The notes under the pieces: generated by a model
Databases searched by the model: none
The model's input: the letters and a program-made list of their open reading frames with translations, nothing else
What the model was told of the DNA's origin: nothing
Assembly (NCBI GenBank): GCA_964454545.1
Contig: CAYVTI010000001.1
Span: 31,291 to 95,290 of the forward strand
From: JABCZZ01 sp964454545
GTDB lineage: Bacteria > Pseudomonadota > Alphaproteobacteria > Rickettsiales > JABCZZ01
Direction: 5' to 3'
DNA: 64,000 bases
Program-made: the position numbers and the translations under genes
In this document: positions 26,666-35,546 of the stretch, one piece after another
How positions within the stretch are numbered: the first letter of the stretch is position 1
Layout of the letters: the number at the start of each line of letters is the position of its first letter

Positions 26666-27955
26666 ATGGCTGATGCTAAAACCGCAAAACTTACTATTGG
26701 CGATAAAATCCTGGATTTTCCCATACTCAAAGGAACGGAAGGGCCCAGCGTAATCGATATAACCAAATTATACGCCGAATCCGACCATTTCACCTACGAT
26801 CCCGGCTTCTTATCGACCGCATCGTGCGAATCAAAGATCACCTATATCGACGGCGACCAGGGTATTCTCCGCTACCGGGGATATAATATTGCCGATCTGG
26901 CCGAGAAAAGCGATTTTCCCGAAGTGTGTTACCTGCTCCTGTATGGAGAGCTTCCCAATGTCGCCCAGAAAAAGGATTTTATCGATAAAGTAACGCACCG
27001 CACCATTGTGCATGAGCAACTGCATTTTCTTTTCCGTGGGTTTCCACGCCGCTCCCACCCTATGGCCATTCTGGTAGGCGCGGTCGCATCGCTCTCCGCC
27101 TTCTACCACGACAGCCTGGATATCAATAACCCGGAACACCGCGAAATCGCTGGATTGCGCATGATTGCCAAGATGCCGACGCTCTGTGCCATGGCCTATA
27201 AATATTCCATCGGGCATCCATTTGTGTATCCGCAGAATCATCTGAGCTTCTCGGAAAACTTCATGCATATGATGTTCTCCAACCCAAGCGAGCCTTACGT
27301 GGTGAATCCGGTTCTGACGCGCGCGGTTGATAAGATTTTCATCCTGCACGCTGACCACGAACAGAATGCGTCGACCTCCACGGTGCGCCTTGCGGGCTCA
27401 TCCGGCGCCAACCCCTTCGCCTGTATCGGCGCAGGTATTGCATCGCTCTGGGGCCCCGCACATGGCGGCGCCAATGAAGCAGTTATCAACATGCTGCTCG
27501 AAATCGGCAGCAAGGACAAAATCCCTGAGTTCATTGCCGGTGTAAAAGACAAGAAACGCCGCCTGATGGGCTTCGGCCACCGCGTATACAAGAATTACGA
27601 TCCGCGCGCAGCGGTGCTGCGCAAGGCATGTTATGAGGTGCTAACCGAGCTGGGCAAACAGGACGAGCCGCTACTCGGGATCGCGATGGAACTCGAGCGC
27701 ATCGCGCTTGAAGATCAGTATTTCATTGAGCGCAAGCTTTACCCGAATGTCGATTTCTACTCCGGCATCATCTATCGCGCTCTGGGAATTCCGTCGCAGA
27801 TGTTTACCCCTCTCTTTGCCTTGGCACGTACGGTCGGCTGGGTAGCGCAATGGAAGGAAATGATCGAGGATCCGAAACAGAAAATCGGACGCCCGCGCCA
27901 GCTCTATACCGGAGCTGCCGAACGCCCGTTTGTAGAGATAGCCAAGAGAAAATAA
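26666..27955 (+). CDS. gltA: Citrate synthase
   Basis: Condenses acetyl-CoA and oxaloacetate in the TCA cycle. 429 residues from the ATG at 26666, chosen because a strong AGGAGG (26653-26658) lies just upstream; a longer reading from 26600 lacks this. This is the hexameric, NADH-sensitive-type bacterial form by length. Catalytic residues fall in WGPAHGGANEAV (His), MGFGHRVYKNYDPRA (His) and NVDFYSGI (Asp). It is convergent with hslV across a 62-nt gap that contains a hairpin. Confidence 0.96.
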   Translation: MADAKTAKLTIGDKILDFPILKGTEGPSVIDITKLYAESDHFTYDPGFLSTASCESKITYIDGDQGILRYRGYNIADLAEKSDFPEVCYLLLYGELPNVAQKKDFIDKVTHRTIVHEQLHFLFRGFPRRSHPMAILVGAVASLSAFYHDSLDINNPEHREIAGLRMIAKMPTLCAMAYKYSIGHPFVYPQNHLSFSENFMHMMFSNPSEPYVVNPVLTRAVDKIFILHADHEQNASTSTVRLAGSSGANPFACIGAGIASLWGPAHGGANEAVINMLLEIGSKDKIPEFIAGVKDKKRRLMGFGHRVYKNYDPRAAVLRKACYEVLTELGKQDEPLLGIAMELERIALEDQYFIERKLYPNVDFYSGIIYRALGIPSQMFTPLFALARTVGWVAQWKEMIEDPKQKIGRPRQLYTGAAERPFVEIAKRK

Positions 27956-27962
27956 GAACCCT

Positions 27963-27990
27963 TGTCATTCCGGCGGAAAACCGGAATGTC
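27963..27990. terminator. Hairpin between convergent gltA and hslV, likely bidirectional terminator
   Basis: ATTCCGG (27967-27973) pairs with CCGGAAT (27981-27987) around a GA-rich loop, flanked by TGTC/GTCA-like ends. It resembles the other palindromic repeats of this window, and 16 nt of its right half (starting near 27974) recur in the element at 28658-28801. Confidence 0.6.
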
Positions 27991-28017
27991 AGGCGCTATC
28001 TTTGCGGTACGGCGTTA

Positions 28018-28572
28018 TCAAGCTGCCTTCAGCGTTTCGATAGTTATGTTGTGATTGGTGTAGATGCAGACATCGGCTGCTATTTTCATCGCCTTCTGGG
28101 CGATTTCTTCCGCGTCCATATCGGTGTCCATCAACGCACGTGCGGCAGACAATGCGTAATTTCCTCCCGATCCGATACCAATAATGCCATCTTCCGGTTC
28201 AAGCACGTCGCCAGTACCGCTGATGACGAGCGATACCTTGCTGTCGGCAACCGCCATCATGGCCTCAAGCCTTCTTAAGTAACGGTCAGTGCGCCAGTCC
28301 TTGGCCAACTCCACACAGGCGCGCGTAAGCTGCCCCGGGTGTTTCTCCAGCTTGCCTTCCAGGCGTTCAAACAGCGTAAATGCATCGGCAGTCGCTCCGG
28401 CAAATCCCCCGATAATCTTATCGCCTCCGAGCCTCCGCACTTTTTTCGCCGTCGATTTTATTACGGTTCCACCGAATGTGACCTGCCCGTCACCCGCCAC
28501 CACCACTTTACCACCCTTGCGGATGGAAAGTATGGTCGTGCCGTGCCATAGAATATTATTTGTATTGTCCAT
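28018..28572 (-). CDS. hslV: HslV, ATP-dependent protease peptidase subunit
   Basis: Proteasome-like threonine peptidase that partners the HslU ATPase. 184 residues from the ATG at 28572. The mature catalytic threonine is T12 in WHGTTILSIRKGGKVVVAGDGQVT, so a short propeptide is removed. Later motifs GGFAGATADAFTLFERLE and GIGSGGNYALSAARAL are typical. A longer reading from a TTG at 28608 is less likely. hslU, usually the next gene, is not found nearby; on this strand hslV is followed by the convergent gltA. Divergent hisB lies beyond a structured repeat. Confidence 0.93.
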   Translation of the reverse strand: MDNTNNILWHGTTILSIRKGGKVVVAGDGQVTFGGTVIKSTAKKVRRLGGDKIIGGFAGATADAFTLFERLEGKLEKHPGQLTRACVELAKDWRTDRYLRRLEAMMAVADSKVSLVISGTGDVLEPEDGIIGIGSGGNYALSAARALMDTDMDAEEIAQKAMKIAADVCIYTNHNITIETLKAA

Positions 28573-28657
28573 ATCTGTATTATCTGGTGAGAATTTTATA
28601 GATTTCAAGGGGGTTATTGATTATTATCTAAGCCAATGAAAAATAGTCCGTATAAGA

Positions 28658-28801
28658 AAACCTCCTGCAGAACTCGTTTATGCGAGTAAAGCACGAGGAG
28701 TCGGCGCGCGGAAAACCGGAATGTACAAAGAGTACATGAGGATCTGAGTACGCCGGTGACGAAGTGCTTTGCCACAGAAGTAGAGTTATGCAAGAGGGTT
28801 T
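28658..28801. repeat. Structured palindromic element ending at the hisB start codon
   Basis: Left arm 28658-28675 pairs with right arm 28783-28801 (one internal mismatch and a bulge). Inside, TAAAGCAC (28687-28694) pairs with GTGCTTT (28764-28770), CGGCG (28702-28706) with CGCCG (28751-28755), and a perfect hairpin ATGTAC-AAAGA-GTACAT spans 28721-28737. The whole 144-nt unit could fold as one branched stem. It abuts the hisB ATG at 28802, so the GAGGG near that ATG belongs to the repeat. Function unknown. Confidence 0.7.
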
Positions 28802-29389
28802 ATGAGAACCGCGACCATAGAACGTAATACCACTGAAACGCAGATCAAGGCAACGGTCAATCTGGACGGAAGCGGCAAGTATAAGATTTCAACGGGCATA
28901 GGGTTTCTCGATCACATGATGGAGCAGCTTTCCCGCCATAGCCTGATTGACATTACGGTTGAGGCCAAGGGCGATTTACATATCGACTGCCATCACACCA
29001 CCGAAGATGTCGGCATTGCCATCGGCCAGGCTGTTGGGAAGGCTTTAGGCGAAAGGCGTGGCATTGTGCGCTATGGGCTGGCGATCATCCCTATGGATGA
29101 AACTCTCTCTCGGGTGGCGCTCGATGTTTCCGGACGCCCGTACTTTATCTGGAAAGTTAACTTCAGCAAACCCAAGCTCGGGGAAATGGATACAGAGCTT
29201 TTTCGCGAATGGTTCCAGGCTTTTGCTTTCAATTCCGGCACCACGCTGCATATAGAAAATTTATACGGCGAGAATAATCACCATATCGTTGAATCATGCT
29301 ACAAAGGACTGGCGCGCGCGCTCCGCGAAGCCATCGCCATAGACGAGCGCAAGAAGGATGAGATACCTTCCACGAAGGGCGTATTATAG
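28802..29389 (+). CDS. hisB: Imidazoleglycerol-phosphate dehydratase
   Basis: Sixth step of histidine synthesis, a Mn-dependent dehydration. 195 residues, the monofunctional size. Metal-binding motifs HHTTEDVG (about 63-70) and NNHHIVESCYKGLARAL (about 158-174) are both present, as is GIGFLDHMMEQL near the N-terminus. The GAGGG before the ATG is only 3 nt away and lies in a repeat, so initiation may be inefficient. In many alphaproteobacteria hisB follows hslVU and precedes hisHAF; here it is alone, and convergent with holB, overlapping it by 6 nt. Confidence 0.94.
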   Translation: MRTATIERNTTETQIKATVNLDGSGKYKISTGIGFLDHMMEQLSRHSLIDITVEAKGDLHIDCHHTTEDVGIAIGQAVGKALGERRGIVRYGLAIIPMDETLSRVALDVSGRPYFIWKVNFSKPKLGEMDTELFREWFQAFAFNSGTTLHIENLYGENNHHIVESCYKGLARALREAIAIDERKKDEIPSTKGVL

Positions 29390-30445
29390 CATCATCCGGA
29401 TAAGCGAGATAATCGCCTGCTTGCGATCCAGATAAAGATGTTCGGTTTCGGAAAACAGCGCGCTGCTTTTGTCCCAGGCTTCATTCCAGAAATAGGCAGG
29501 CTTGCGGGCGTGGATATTCTGCAATATGTCACCTTCACCCATGAAAACCTCTGCTTTCAGGCCTGTGCCCACTGAGGCGATACGGGAAACCAGCCAGAGC
29601 GTGAGTCGCTTCAGAATCTGCCAGTCCGGATCCGCATCCTTGCGGGCAAAGCGTTCGGCAAACGCATGCAGCTTCACGGTATCCCGCGCTGCCATTCTCT
29701 CCAATAGCTCCTCATAAAGCACATCCGCTTCGCCGCCTATCAGTTCCAGCGCAATGCCGGGCGACGTACCGGACAACAACGCCCACTTCCCATATTCACC
29801 GTCATGGATATGCGGAGCAATATCAGCCATGATGGCAGCAAACTGCGCTTCATTCAGGGACGGCATTCTGAATGTCCTGCAGCGCGAACGTATGGTGGGC
29901 AGGAGCATGCCGGGACTATGGCTGATAAGCAAGAGCACTGCCTGCGAAGGCGGCTCCTCCAGTGTCTTAAGCAGCGCATTCATGGCATTGCGGTTCATCG
30001 CCTCAGCGCAATCGATAACCACGACCCGCCAGCGGCTCTCCGCAGGGGTAAGCGAAAGGAATTCCGGAACTTTGCGCGCTTCCTCGATTTTTATGTCATC
30101 CCCTTCCAGCACCAGCAGGTCGGGATGGCCTCCCGATACCACACGCCTGAAAACCGGGTGGATTGCGGATACCTGCAACGACTCAACAGGCAGCGGATCG
30201 CCGAACAGGCTCGCGCCTGCATTGTCCTCCTGCGAAAGCAGGAACCGCGCAAGACGGTAGGCAAGGGTCGCTTTCCCTATTCCCTTCTTCCCGGCCAGCA
30301 GTATCGCATGCGGAAGCCGCTTTTCGTTTACCATGCGCAGCAGCAATTCCTGCTGCGCTTCATAAGCCACGATATTTTCCCGGCACCTGGGGTGCAGAAC
30401 GGGGATTTCTTTTTCTTCCATCTCTTCAGCGTGGCGGCGGGACAT
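29384..30445 (-). CDS. holB: DNA polymerase III delta' subunit
   Basis: Clamp-loader subunit with a AAA+ fold. About 353 residues from the ATG at 30445, preceded by a weak GAGAG. Features: LPHAILLAGKKGIGKATLAYRLARFLL (P-loop-like GKKGIGKAT), the VVVIDCAEAMNRNAMNALLKTLEEPP Walker B/SRC-region segment and IRSRCRTFRMP. A zinc-finger cysteine cluster, present in some delta' proteins, is not obvious. An in-frame extension to 30487 cannot be excluded. tmk, which often precedes holB, is missing. The 3' end overlaps hisB by 6 nt. Confidence 0.88.
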   Translation of the reverse strand: MSRRHAEEMEEKEIPVLHPRCRENIVAYEAQQELLLRMVNEKRLPHAILLAGKKGIGKATLAYRLARFLLSQEDNAGASLFGDPLPVESLQVSAIHPVFRRVVSGGHPDLLVLEGDDIKIEEARKVPEFLSLTPAESRWRVVVIDCAEAMNRNAMNALLKTLEEPPSQAVLLLISHSPGMLLPTIRSRCRTFRMPSLNEAQFAAIMADIAPHIHDGEYGKWALLSGTSPGIALELIGGEADVLYEELLERMAARDTVKLHAFAERFARKDADPDWQILKRLTLWLVSRIASVGTGLKAEVFMGEGDILQNIHARKPAYFWNEAWDKSSALFSETEHLYLDRKQAIISLIRMML

Positions 30446-30594
30446 TATTCTCTCACTATAACAAAAACTGTGTCTTCCACTTATCATAAGCGACTATCCG
30501 TCGGCTTGCCACATCAAAAATCTGGTAAAGAAATCTCTCATATCTATATGACTTTCTGAATGACTATAAAAGCCTTCTCGTCTAATATGCCGGC

Positions 30595-31263
30595 ATGCAA
30601 ACCATACCCACATTAACTAAACATATAGACCTGCACCCTCCGGGTGGCGAACGGCGCGTGCTGGTGCATAGCTGCTGCGCTCCCTGTGCAGGCGAGCTGA
30701 TGGAACAGATGCTCGCCAATGGCATCGATCTGACTATTCTATTTTATAATCCCAACATCCATCCGAAGAAAGAATATGAAATCCGCAAGGAGGAAAACAT
30801 ACGCTTCGCGGAAAAGATGCACATCCCGTTTGTCGATGCGGATTATGACGTGCAGGATTGGTTCGCCCGCGCTAAAGGCATGGAACGCGAGCCGGAGCGT
30901 GGCATACGCTGCACCGCGTGCTTTGACATGCGCTTTGAACGCACCGCGCTCTATGCCCATGAAAACGGTTTTAAGGTTATCACCAGTTCGCTTGGCATCT
31001 CACGCTGGAAGAACATGGATCAGATCAATGACTGTGGAGTGCGCGCTGCGGGGCATTACCCGGATATAACTTACTGGACATATAACTGGCGCAAGGAAGG
31101 CGGTTCCGCACGCATGTACGAAATTGCAAAGCGTGAGGAATTCTACGCCCAGCAATATTGCGGCTGCATTTATTCATTGCGCGACACAAACGCATGGCGC
31201 GAATCCAAGGGCCGCGAGAAGATAGAAATAGGCGAAACCTGGTACGCAGAGAAACTGGCGTAA
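30595..31263 (+). CDS. queH: Epoxyqueuosine reductase QueH (DUF208)
   Basis: Iron-sulfur enzyme that reduces epoxyqueuosine to queuosine in tRNA, replacing QueG. 222 residues with the full cysteine set: C27/C28/C31 in VHSCCAPC, C106/C109 in GIRCTACFDMRF, and C189/C191 in QQYCGC. The segment LFYNPNIHPKKEYEIRKEE is characteristic. It stands alone between holB (divergent) and cyoA, with about 150 nt on either side. Confidence 0.93.
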   Translation: MQTIPTLTKHIDLHPPGGERRVLVHSCCAPCAGELMEQMLANGIDLTILFYNPNIHPKKEYEIRKEENIRFAEKMHIPFVDADYDVQDWFARAKGMEREPERGIRCTACFDMRFERTALYAHENGFKVITSSLGISRWKNMDQINDCGVRAAGHYPDITYWTYNWRKEGGSARMYEIAKREEFYAQQYCGCIYSLRDTNAWRESKGREKIEIGETWYAEKLA

Positions 31264-31421
31264 TTATTCCCATACTATTAAAACCATCTTAATTTCCACT
31301 CCTGACTTCCGTATAGGAACTTTATCCATTTTCAGGCATGCCATGTAGCCAATTGCTATTGTGTTGGCCCGCCTGTTTCAGGGACGCCATCAAAACCGCC
31401 TGATAAAATGAGGAGAAAAAC

Positions 31422-32375
31422 ATGAGCAAGGCAAAGCCGCTTCAACATGGCTTGCCACGAAAAGGCCACGCCCTTGGAATGCTTCTTACTGCAATCGGAA
31501 CAGCGTTACTGGCGACACCGGGCAATTGCGGCGAAGGTTTGGGTGAAGGCGTGCTCTCCCCTGTCGGTCCCATTGGCGATTCAGAGCGCATCATCCTGAT
31601 CGACTCACTGGCGATCATGCTAGCCATCATCATTCCCACAATGATAACGATATTAATCTTTGCCTGGTGGTTCCGTACTGCCAATAGCCGGGCGCGTTAC
31701 CTTGCTGACTGGTCGTATTCCGGGCGGCTGGAACTGATTATCTGGTCTATTCCTACCCTTGTCATCGTGTTCCTGGGAGGCATTACCTGGATCAGTTCCC
31801 ATGAGCTGGATCCCGCCCACCCGCTCCGGTCACGGGCAAACCCGTTGGACATACAAGTAGTGGCTATGGACTGGAAATGGCTCTTCATCTATCCGCAGCA
31901 ACATATCGCCAGCATAAACCACCTGATGGTACCTGCCGGCGTCCCTCTGCATTTCCACATTACTTCGGCTTCGGTGATGAATGTCTTTTTTGTGCCAAGA
32001 CTGGGCAGCCAGATCTATGCCATGAACGGCATGGAAAGCAATCTTAACCTGCAGGCAGATAAGCCGGGCAACTATCCTGGCCTGTCCGGACATTTCAGCG
32101 GGGATGGTTTCTCAGGCATGACTTTCGGCCTGCACGCCGTCTCGCCGATGCAATTTGCCGCCTGGACAGCAGCGGCACGGCTGACTGGCCCAGCGCTCAC
32201 CGATGCAACGTACCGCACGCTGCTGCAACAGAGCCAGTACGTCAAACCCTACACCTACCATGCAGTGCAGCCGGGACTATTCGATGCTATCGTGCTGCAG
32301 AAACTCCCTACCGGCGAAGGCCCCCGGGCAGAAAGGCCTGACTCAGCGGTAAAACCTGAACAGGGGAGAAACTGA
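31422..32375 (+). CDS. cyoA: Cytochrome bo3 quinol oxidase subunit II
   Basis: Membrane-anchored subunit of the terminal quinol oxidase. 317 residues: signal/anchor segment (about 17-32), two membrane helices (about 56-80 and 95-117), then a periplasmic cupredoxin domain. QVVAMDWKWLFIYP is typical. As in other quinol oxidases the CuA ligands of cytochrome c oxidase are absent. A cysteine in TPGNCGEG could be the lipidated residue, although the lipobox is poor. AGGAG lies 7 nt before the ATG. First gene of cyoABCD. Confidence 0.94.
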   Translation: MSKAKPLQHGLPRKGHALGMLLTAIGTALLATPGNCGEGLGEGVLSPVGPIGDSERIILIDSLAIMLAIIIPTMITILIFAWWFRTANSRARYLADWSYSGRLELIIWSIPTLVIVFLGGITWISSHELDPAHPLRSRANPLDIQVVAMDWKWLFIYPQQHIASINHLMVPAGVPLHFHITSASVMNVFFVPRLGSQIYAMNGMESNLNLQADKPGNYPGLSGHFSGDGFSGMTFGLHAVSPMQFAAWTAAARLTGPALTDATYRTLLQQSQYVKPYTYHAVQPGLFDAIVLQKLPTGEGPRAERPDSAVKPEQGRN

Positions 32376-32376
32376 C

Positions 32377-34410
32377 ATGAGGGAAATAGACATGCCGGAT
32401 AATGGAATTCTAGGCAAATTAAGCTGGCAGGCAATTCCTTTTGACCAGCCGATACCTCTCGCCGCCGCCGCCATAGTCGGTGTGATACTGCTTGGCATGC
32501 TGGTCTGGGTCACGATCAAAGGATATGTTCCTTACCTCTGGCAGGAGTGGATCACAAGTGTGGATCACAAGCGTATCGGTATCATGTATTGCGTACTGGC
32601 ACTCGTCATGCTGCTGCGCGGATTTATCGATGCCCTGATGATGCGTGCACAGCAGGCGGTTGCCTTCCATTCGCCCGGGTGGCTGCCCCCCGAACATTAC
32701 GATCAGATATTCTCGGCGCACGGAACCATCATGATCTTCTTCGTCGCCATGCCATTCGTCATCGGCCTGATGAATTTCGCCGTTCCACTCCAGCTCGGCG
32801 TGCGTGATGTCGCCTTTCCGACATTGAACTCCGTGAGCTTCTGGCTGACGGCGGTAGGGGCATTATTAGTAAACATATCACTTGTCATCGGCGAATTCGC
32901 ACGCACAAGCTGGCTGCCCTATCCTCCGCTTTCGGAACTGAAATATTCACCCGGCGTCGGCGTTGACTACTATCTCTGGGCGCTGCAGATTTCCGGCATC
33001 GGAACACTGATGACCGGGATTAACATGGTTACGACCATCCTGAAAATGCGGGCTCCGGGCATGAGCTACACGCGCATGCCGATGTTCTGCTGGACATCGC
33101 TTGCCTCCAGCCTGCTGATTGTAGCCGCCTTCCCCATTCTCACCGCCACCCTCGCCATGCTGCTTCTTGACCGCTACCTGGGATTTCATTTCTTTACCAA
33201 TGAGGCAGGCGGTAACCAGATGATGTTCATGAACCTCATCTGGGCATGGGGACATCCTGAGGTCTATATCCTGATTCTCCCGGCATTCGGCATATACTCG
33301 GAAGTCGTTGCCACCTTTTCAAGCAAGCCGCTGTTTGGCTATCGTTCCATGATCGTTGCCACCATGGCCATCTGCATCATTTCCTTCCTGGTCTGGCTGC
33401 ATCACTTCTTTACCATGGGCACAGGCGGAGATGTGAACGCTGTTTTTGGAATCGCGACCATGATCATTGCAGTACCCACGGGAGTGAAGATATATAACTG
33501 GCTGTTCACCATGTATGGCGGCAAGGTGCGGTTCACCACCCCCATGCTGTGGAGCATTGGCTTCATGATTACCTTTCTGATAGGTGGCATGACGGGAGTC
33601 CTGCTGGCTGTGCCTCCCGCAGATTTCGTCCTGCATAACAGCCTGTTCCTGGTAGCGCATTTCCATAACATGATTATCGGCGGCCTTTTGTTCGGCGCCT
33701 TTGCAGGTTATACGTACTGGTTCCCAAAGGCTTTCGGCTTCCGCCTTGAAGAGCGGCTGGGTAAGTATGCCTTCTGGCTCTGGTTCATAGGATTTTACGT
33801 TGCTTTCATGCCTCTTTACGTTCTTGGCCTGCTTGGCATGACGCGGCGCATGCAGCATTATGATCAGGTTGTATGGCATCCCTGGGTCATCATTGCCGGT
33901 ATTGGAGCTCTGCTAATCTTATGTGCCATTGTCTTTCAGATCGCCCAGCTTGTGATCTCGATCCGCACGCGCGACAGGCGGCGAGATCTGACCGGCGATC
34001 CGTGGGACGGGAGGACGCTCGAATGGACAACTCCCTCTCCACCGCCTTCATACAACTTCGCCATCATGCCGGATGTAAAGGGAGAGGAACCCTATTGGGG
34101 AATGAAGCAGAAGGGTTATGAGACAATGCATCCGCCTGGGCACGAGCCACACTACGAATCAATCGAAATGCCGCGCAATAGCCCCACCGGCTTCGTCAGC
34201 GCCTTCTTTGCGACCATCACCGGCTTTGCGCTTGTCTGGCACATATGGTGGCTGGTCTGGCTGGGCCTCGCAGGCGCATATATAACTTTCGTTGTCTTCG
34301 CCTGGCGGGATGTGTCGGAGATTGAAATCCCTGCGGAAGAGGTGGCGCGCATTGACCGTCTTGCCTTGGAAGCGCGAGCGAATACATCGCGGGAAAGGAG
34401 GTTCACATGA
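32377..34410 (+). CDS. cyoB: Cytochrome bo3 quinol oxidase subunit I
   Basis: Catalytic haem-copper subunit. 677 residues, about 15 membrane helices. Visible ligand regions: FSAHGTIMIFFVAMPF (low-spin haem), WAWGHPEVYILILPAFG (CuB His and cross-linked Tyr), VWLHHFFTMG (CuB histidine pair) and LVAHFHNMIIGG (both haems). Starts one base after the cyoA stop and overlaps cyoC by ATGA. It pumps protons while reducing oxygen with quinol electrons. The C-terminal tail is charged. Confidence 0.97.
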   Translation: MREIDMPDNGILGKLSWQAIPFDQPIPLAAAAIVGVILLGMLVWVTIKGYVPYLWQEWITSVDHKRIGIMYCVLALVMLLRGFIDALMMRAQQAVAFHSPGWLPPEHYDQIFSAHGTIMIFFVAMPFVIGLMNFAVPLQLGVRDVAFPTLNSVSFWLTAVGALLVNISLVIGEFARTSWLPYPPLSELKYSPGVGVDYYLWALQISGIGTLMTGINMVTTILKMRAPGMSYTRMPMFCWTSLASSLLIVAAFPILTATLAMLLLDRYLGFHFFTNEAGGNQMMFMNLIWAWGHPEVYILILPAFGIYSEVVATFSSKPLFGYRSMIVATMAICIISFLVWLHHFFTMGTGGDVNAVFGIATMIIAVPTGVKIYNWLFTMYGGKVRFTTPMLWSIGFMITFLIGGMTGVLLAVPPADFVLHNSLFLVAHFHNMIIGGLLFGAFAGYTYWFPKAFGFRLEERLGKYAFWLWFIGFYVAFMPLYVLGLLGMTRRMQHYDQVVWHPWVIIAGIGALLILCAIVFQIAQLVISIRTRDRRRDLTGDPWDGRTLEWTTPSPPPSYNFAIMPDVKGEEPYWGMKQKGYETMHPPGHEPHYESIEMPRNSPTGFVSAFFATITGFALVWHIWWLVWLGLAGAYITFVVFAWRDVSEIEIPAEEVARIDRLALEARANTSRERRFT

Positions 34411-35078
34411 GTGCAACGGCATTGCCCGCAGGCTACGATCCAAACCGGATCGGCCACCGGAACTACGATATTGAGGTGCATGTCGAAGCGCCGGGTCACG
34501 GCGCAGGCGGCCCTGCATCCAAACGCATTATCGTAGGTTATGGTTTCTGGATATTTCTCCTGTCCGATATCGTCCTGTTTTCATGCCTCTTTGCAGCTTA
34601 CGCTGTCCTGTCAGACAACACCGCAGGCGGCCCTTCCGCCCGGCAACTTTTTGATCTGAATACAGTGGCGATTGAAACCGGATGTCTCCTGCTTTCGAGC
34701 TTCGCCTGCGGCATGGCCAGCGTGGCGGTAGCGCGGCACAACCAGTTGTGGACGCAGGTGGCGCTGCTCGTCACGGGCCTGCTTGGACTGGCTTTCGTGC
34801 TGCTGGAGGCACGCGAGTTTACAAGTCTGGTGAACCAGGGCGACGGACCAGATCGCAGCGCGTTCCTGTCTGCCTTCTTCACCCTTGTTGGCTGTCACGG
34901 CACACACGTTACCGTGGGCCTGCTGTGGCTCGGCACCATGATGGCCCAGATATTCGCCAAAGGATTCCGGCAGGATATCCACCACCGTTATCTATGCTTC
35001 AGCCTCTTCTGGCATGTGCTGGATATCATATGGGTAGATATCTTCACATTCGTTTACCTCATGGGAGCTATCGCATGA
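34407..35078 (+). CDS. cyoC: Cytochrome bo3 quinol oxidase subunit III
   Basis: Five-helix subunit III. 223 residues, about 20 longer than the E. coli protein because of a polar N-terminus. Typical segments: GFWIFLLSDIVLFSCLFAAYAVL, GTHVTVGLLWLGTMMAQI and CFSLFWHVLDIIWVDIFTFVYL. Coupled to both neighbours by 4-nt overlaps (34407-34410 and 35075-35078). Confidence 0.95.
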   Translation: MSATALPAGYDPNRIGHRNYDIEVHVEAPGHGAGGPASKRIIVGYGFWIFLLSDIVLFSCLFAAYAVLSDNTAGGPSARQLFDLNTVAIETGCLLLSSFACGMASVAVARHNQLWTQVALLVTGLLGLAFVLLEAREFTSLVNQGDGPDRSAFLSAFFTLVGCHGTHVTVGLLWLGTMMAQIFAKGFRQDIHHRYLCFSLFWHVLDIIWVDIFTFVYLMGAIA

Positions 35079-35488
35079 ATACGGATCATAACATGCCTAC
35101 GAACGACTCGCTCGGACAGGACAGCGCTCCCGGCGATGAGCTTGAAAGCGACAGCGGAATCTCTAAAGGTATCCGAGGTTATGTGATTGGATTGCTGCTG
35201 GCCGCAGGACTTACAGCAACTTCTTTCTGGACTGCTACCGCCGGTGCACATCTGATCTATGGGCCAGCCATTCCCGTCGCCCTCATCACGCTTGCAATCG
35301 CCCAGATGGCGATACATCTGGTGTTCTTCCTCCATCTCACCACGGCCCCGGATAATGAAAACAACATCCTCGCGCTCGCTTTCGGCATCCTGATTATCTG
35401 TCTTATAGTGTTCGGCTCAGTCTGGATCATGGATCACATGAACCACAACCTGATGCCGATGAGCAGGATAATGAGAATGCAGAAATAA
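35075..35488 (+). CDS. cyoD: Cytochrome bo3 quinol oxidase subunit IV
   Basis: Small assembly subunit with three membrane helices (about 36-55, 62-83, 97-118). 137 residues, with an acidic N-terminal extension of about 30 residues compared with E. coli CyoD. Motif QMAIHLVFFLHL is diagnostic. The ATG overlaps the cyoC stop. The operon ends here: cyoE, the haem O synthase that often follows, is not in the window, so it is encoded elsewhere or the oxidase uses another haem. Confidence 0.93.
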   Translation: MNTDHNMPTNDSLGQDSAPGDELESDSGISKGIRGYVIGLLLAAGLTATSFWTATAGAHLIYGPAIPVALITLAIAQMAIHLVFFLHLTTAPDNENNILALAFGILIICLIVFGSVWIMDHMNHNLMPMSRIMRMQK

Positions 35489-35546
35489 TTCCTGCATTTG
35501 TAACAGACGGAAAACTATCTGTCCGGCGTTATAATAGTGCCGAATT

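Noticed and set aside
32419..34518. Long open frames opposite the cyo genes
   Set aside because: They are by-products of biased codon use on the strand opposite strongly supported cyoB and cyoC genes.
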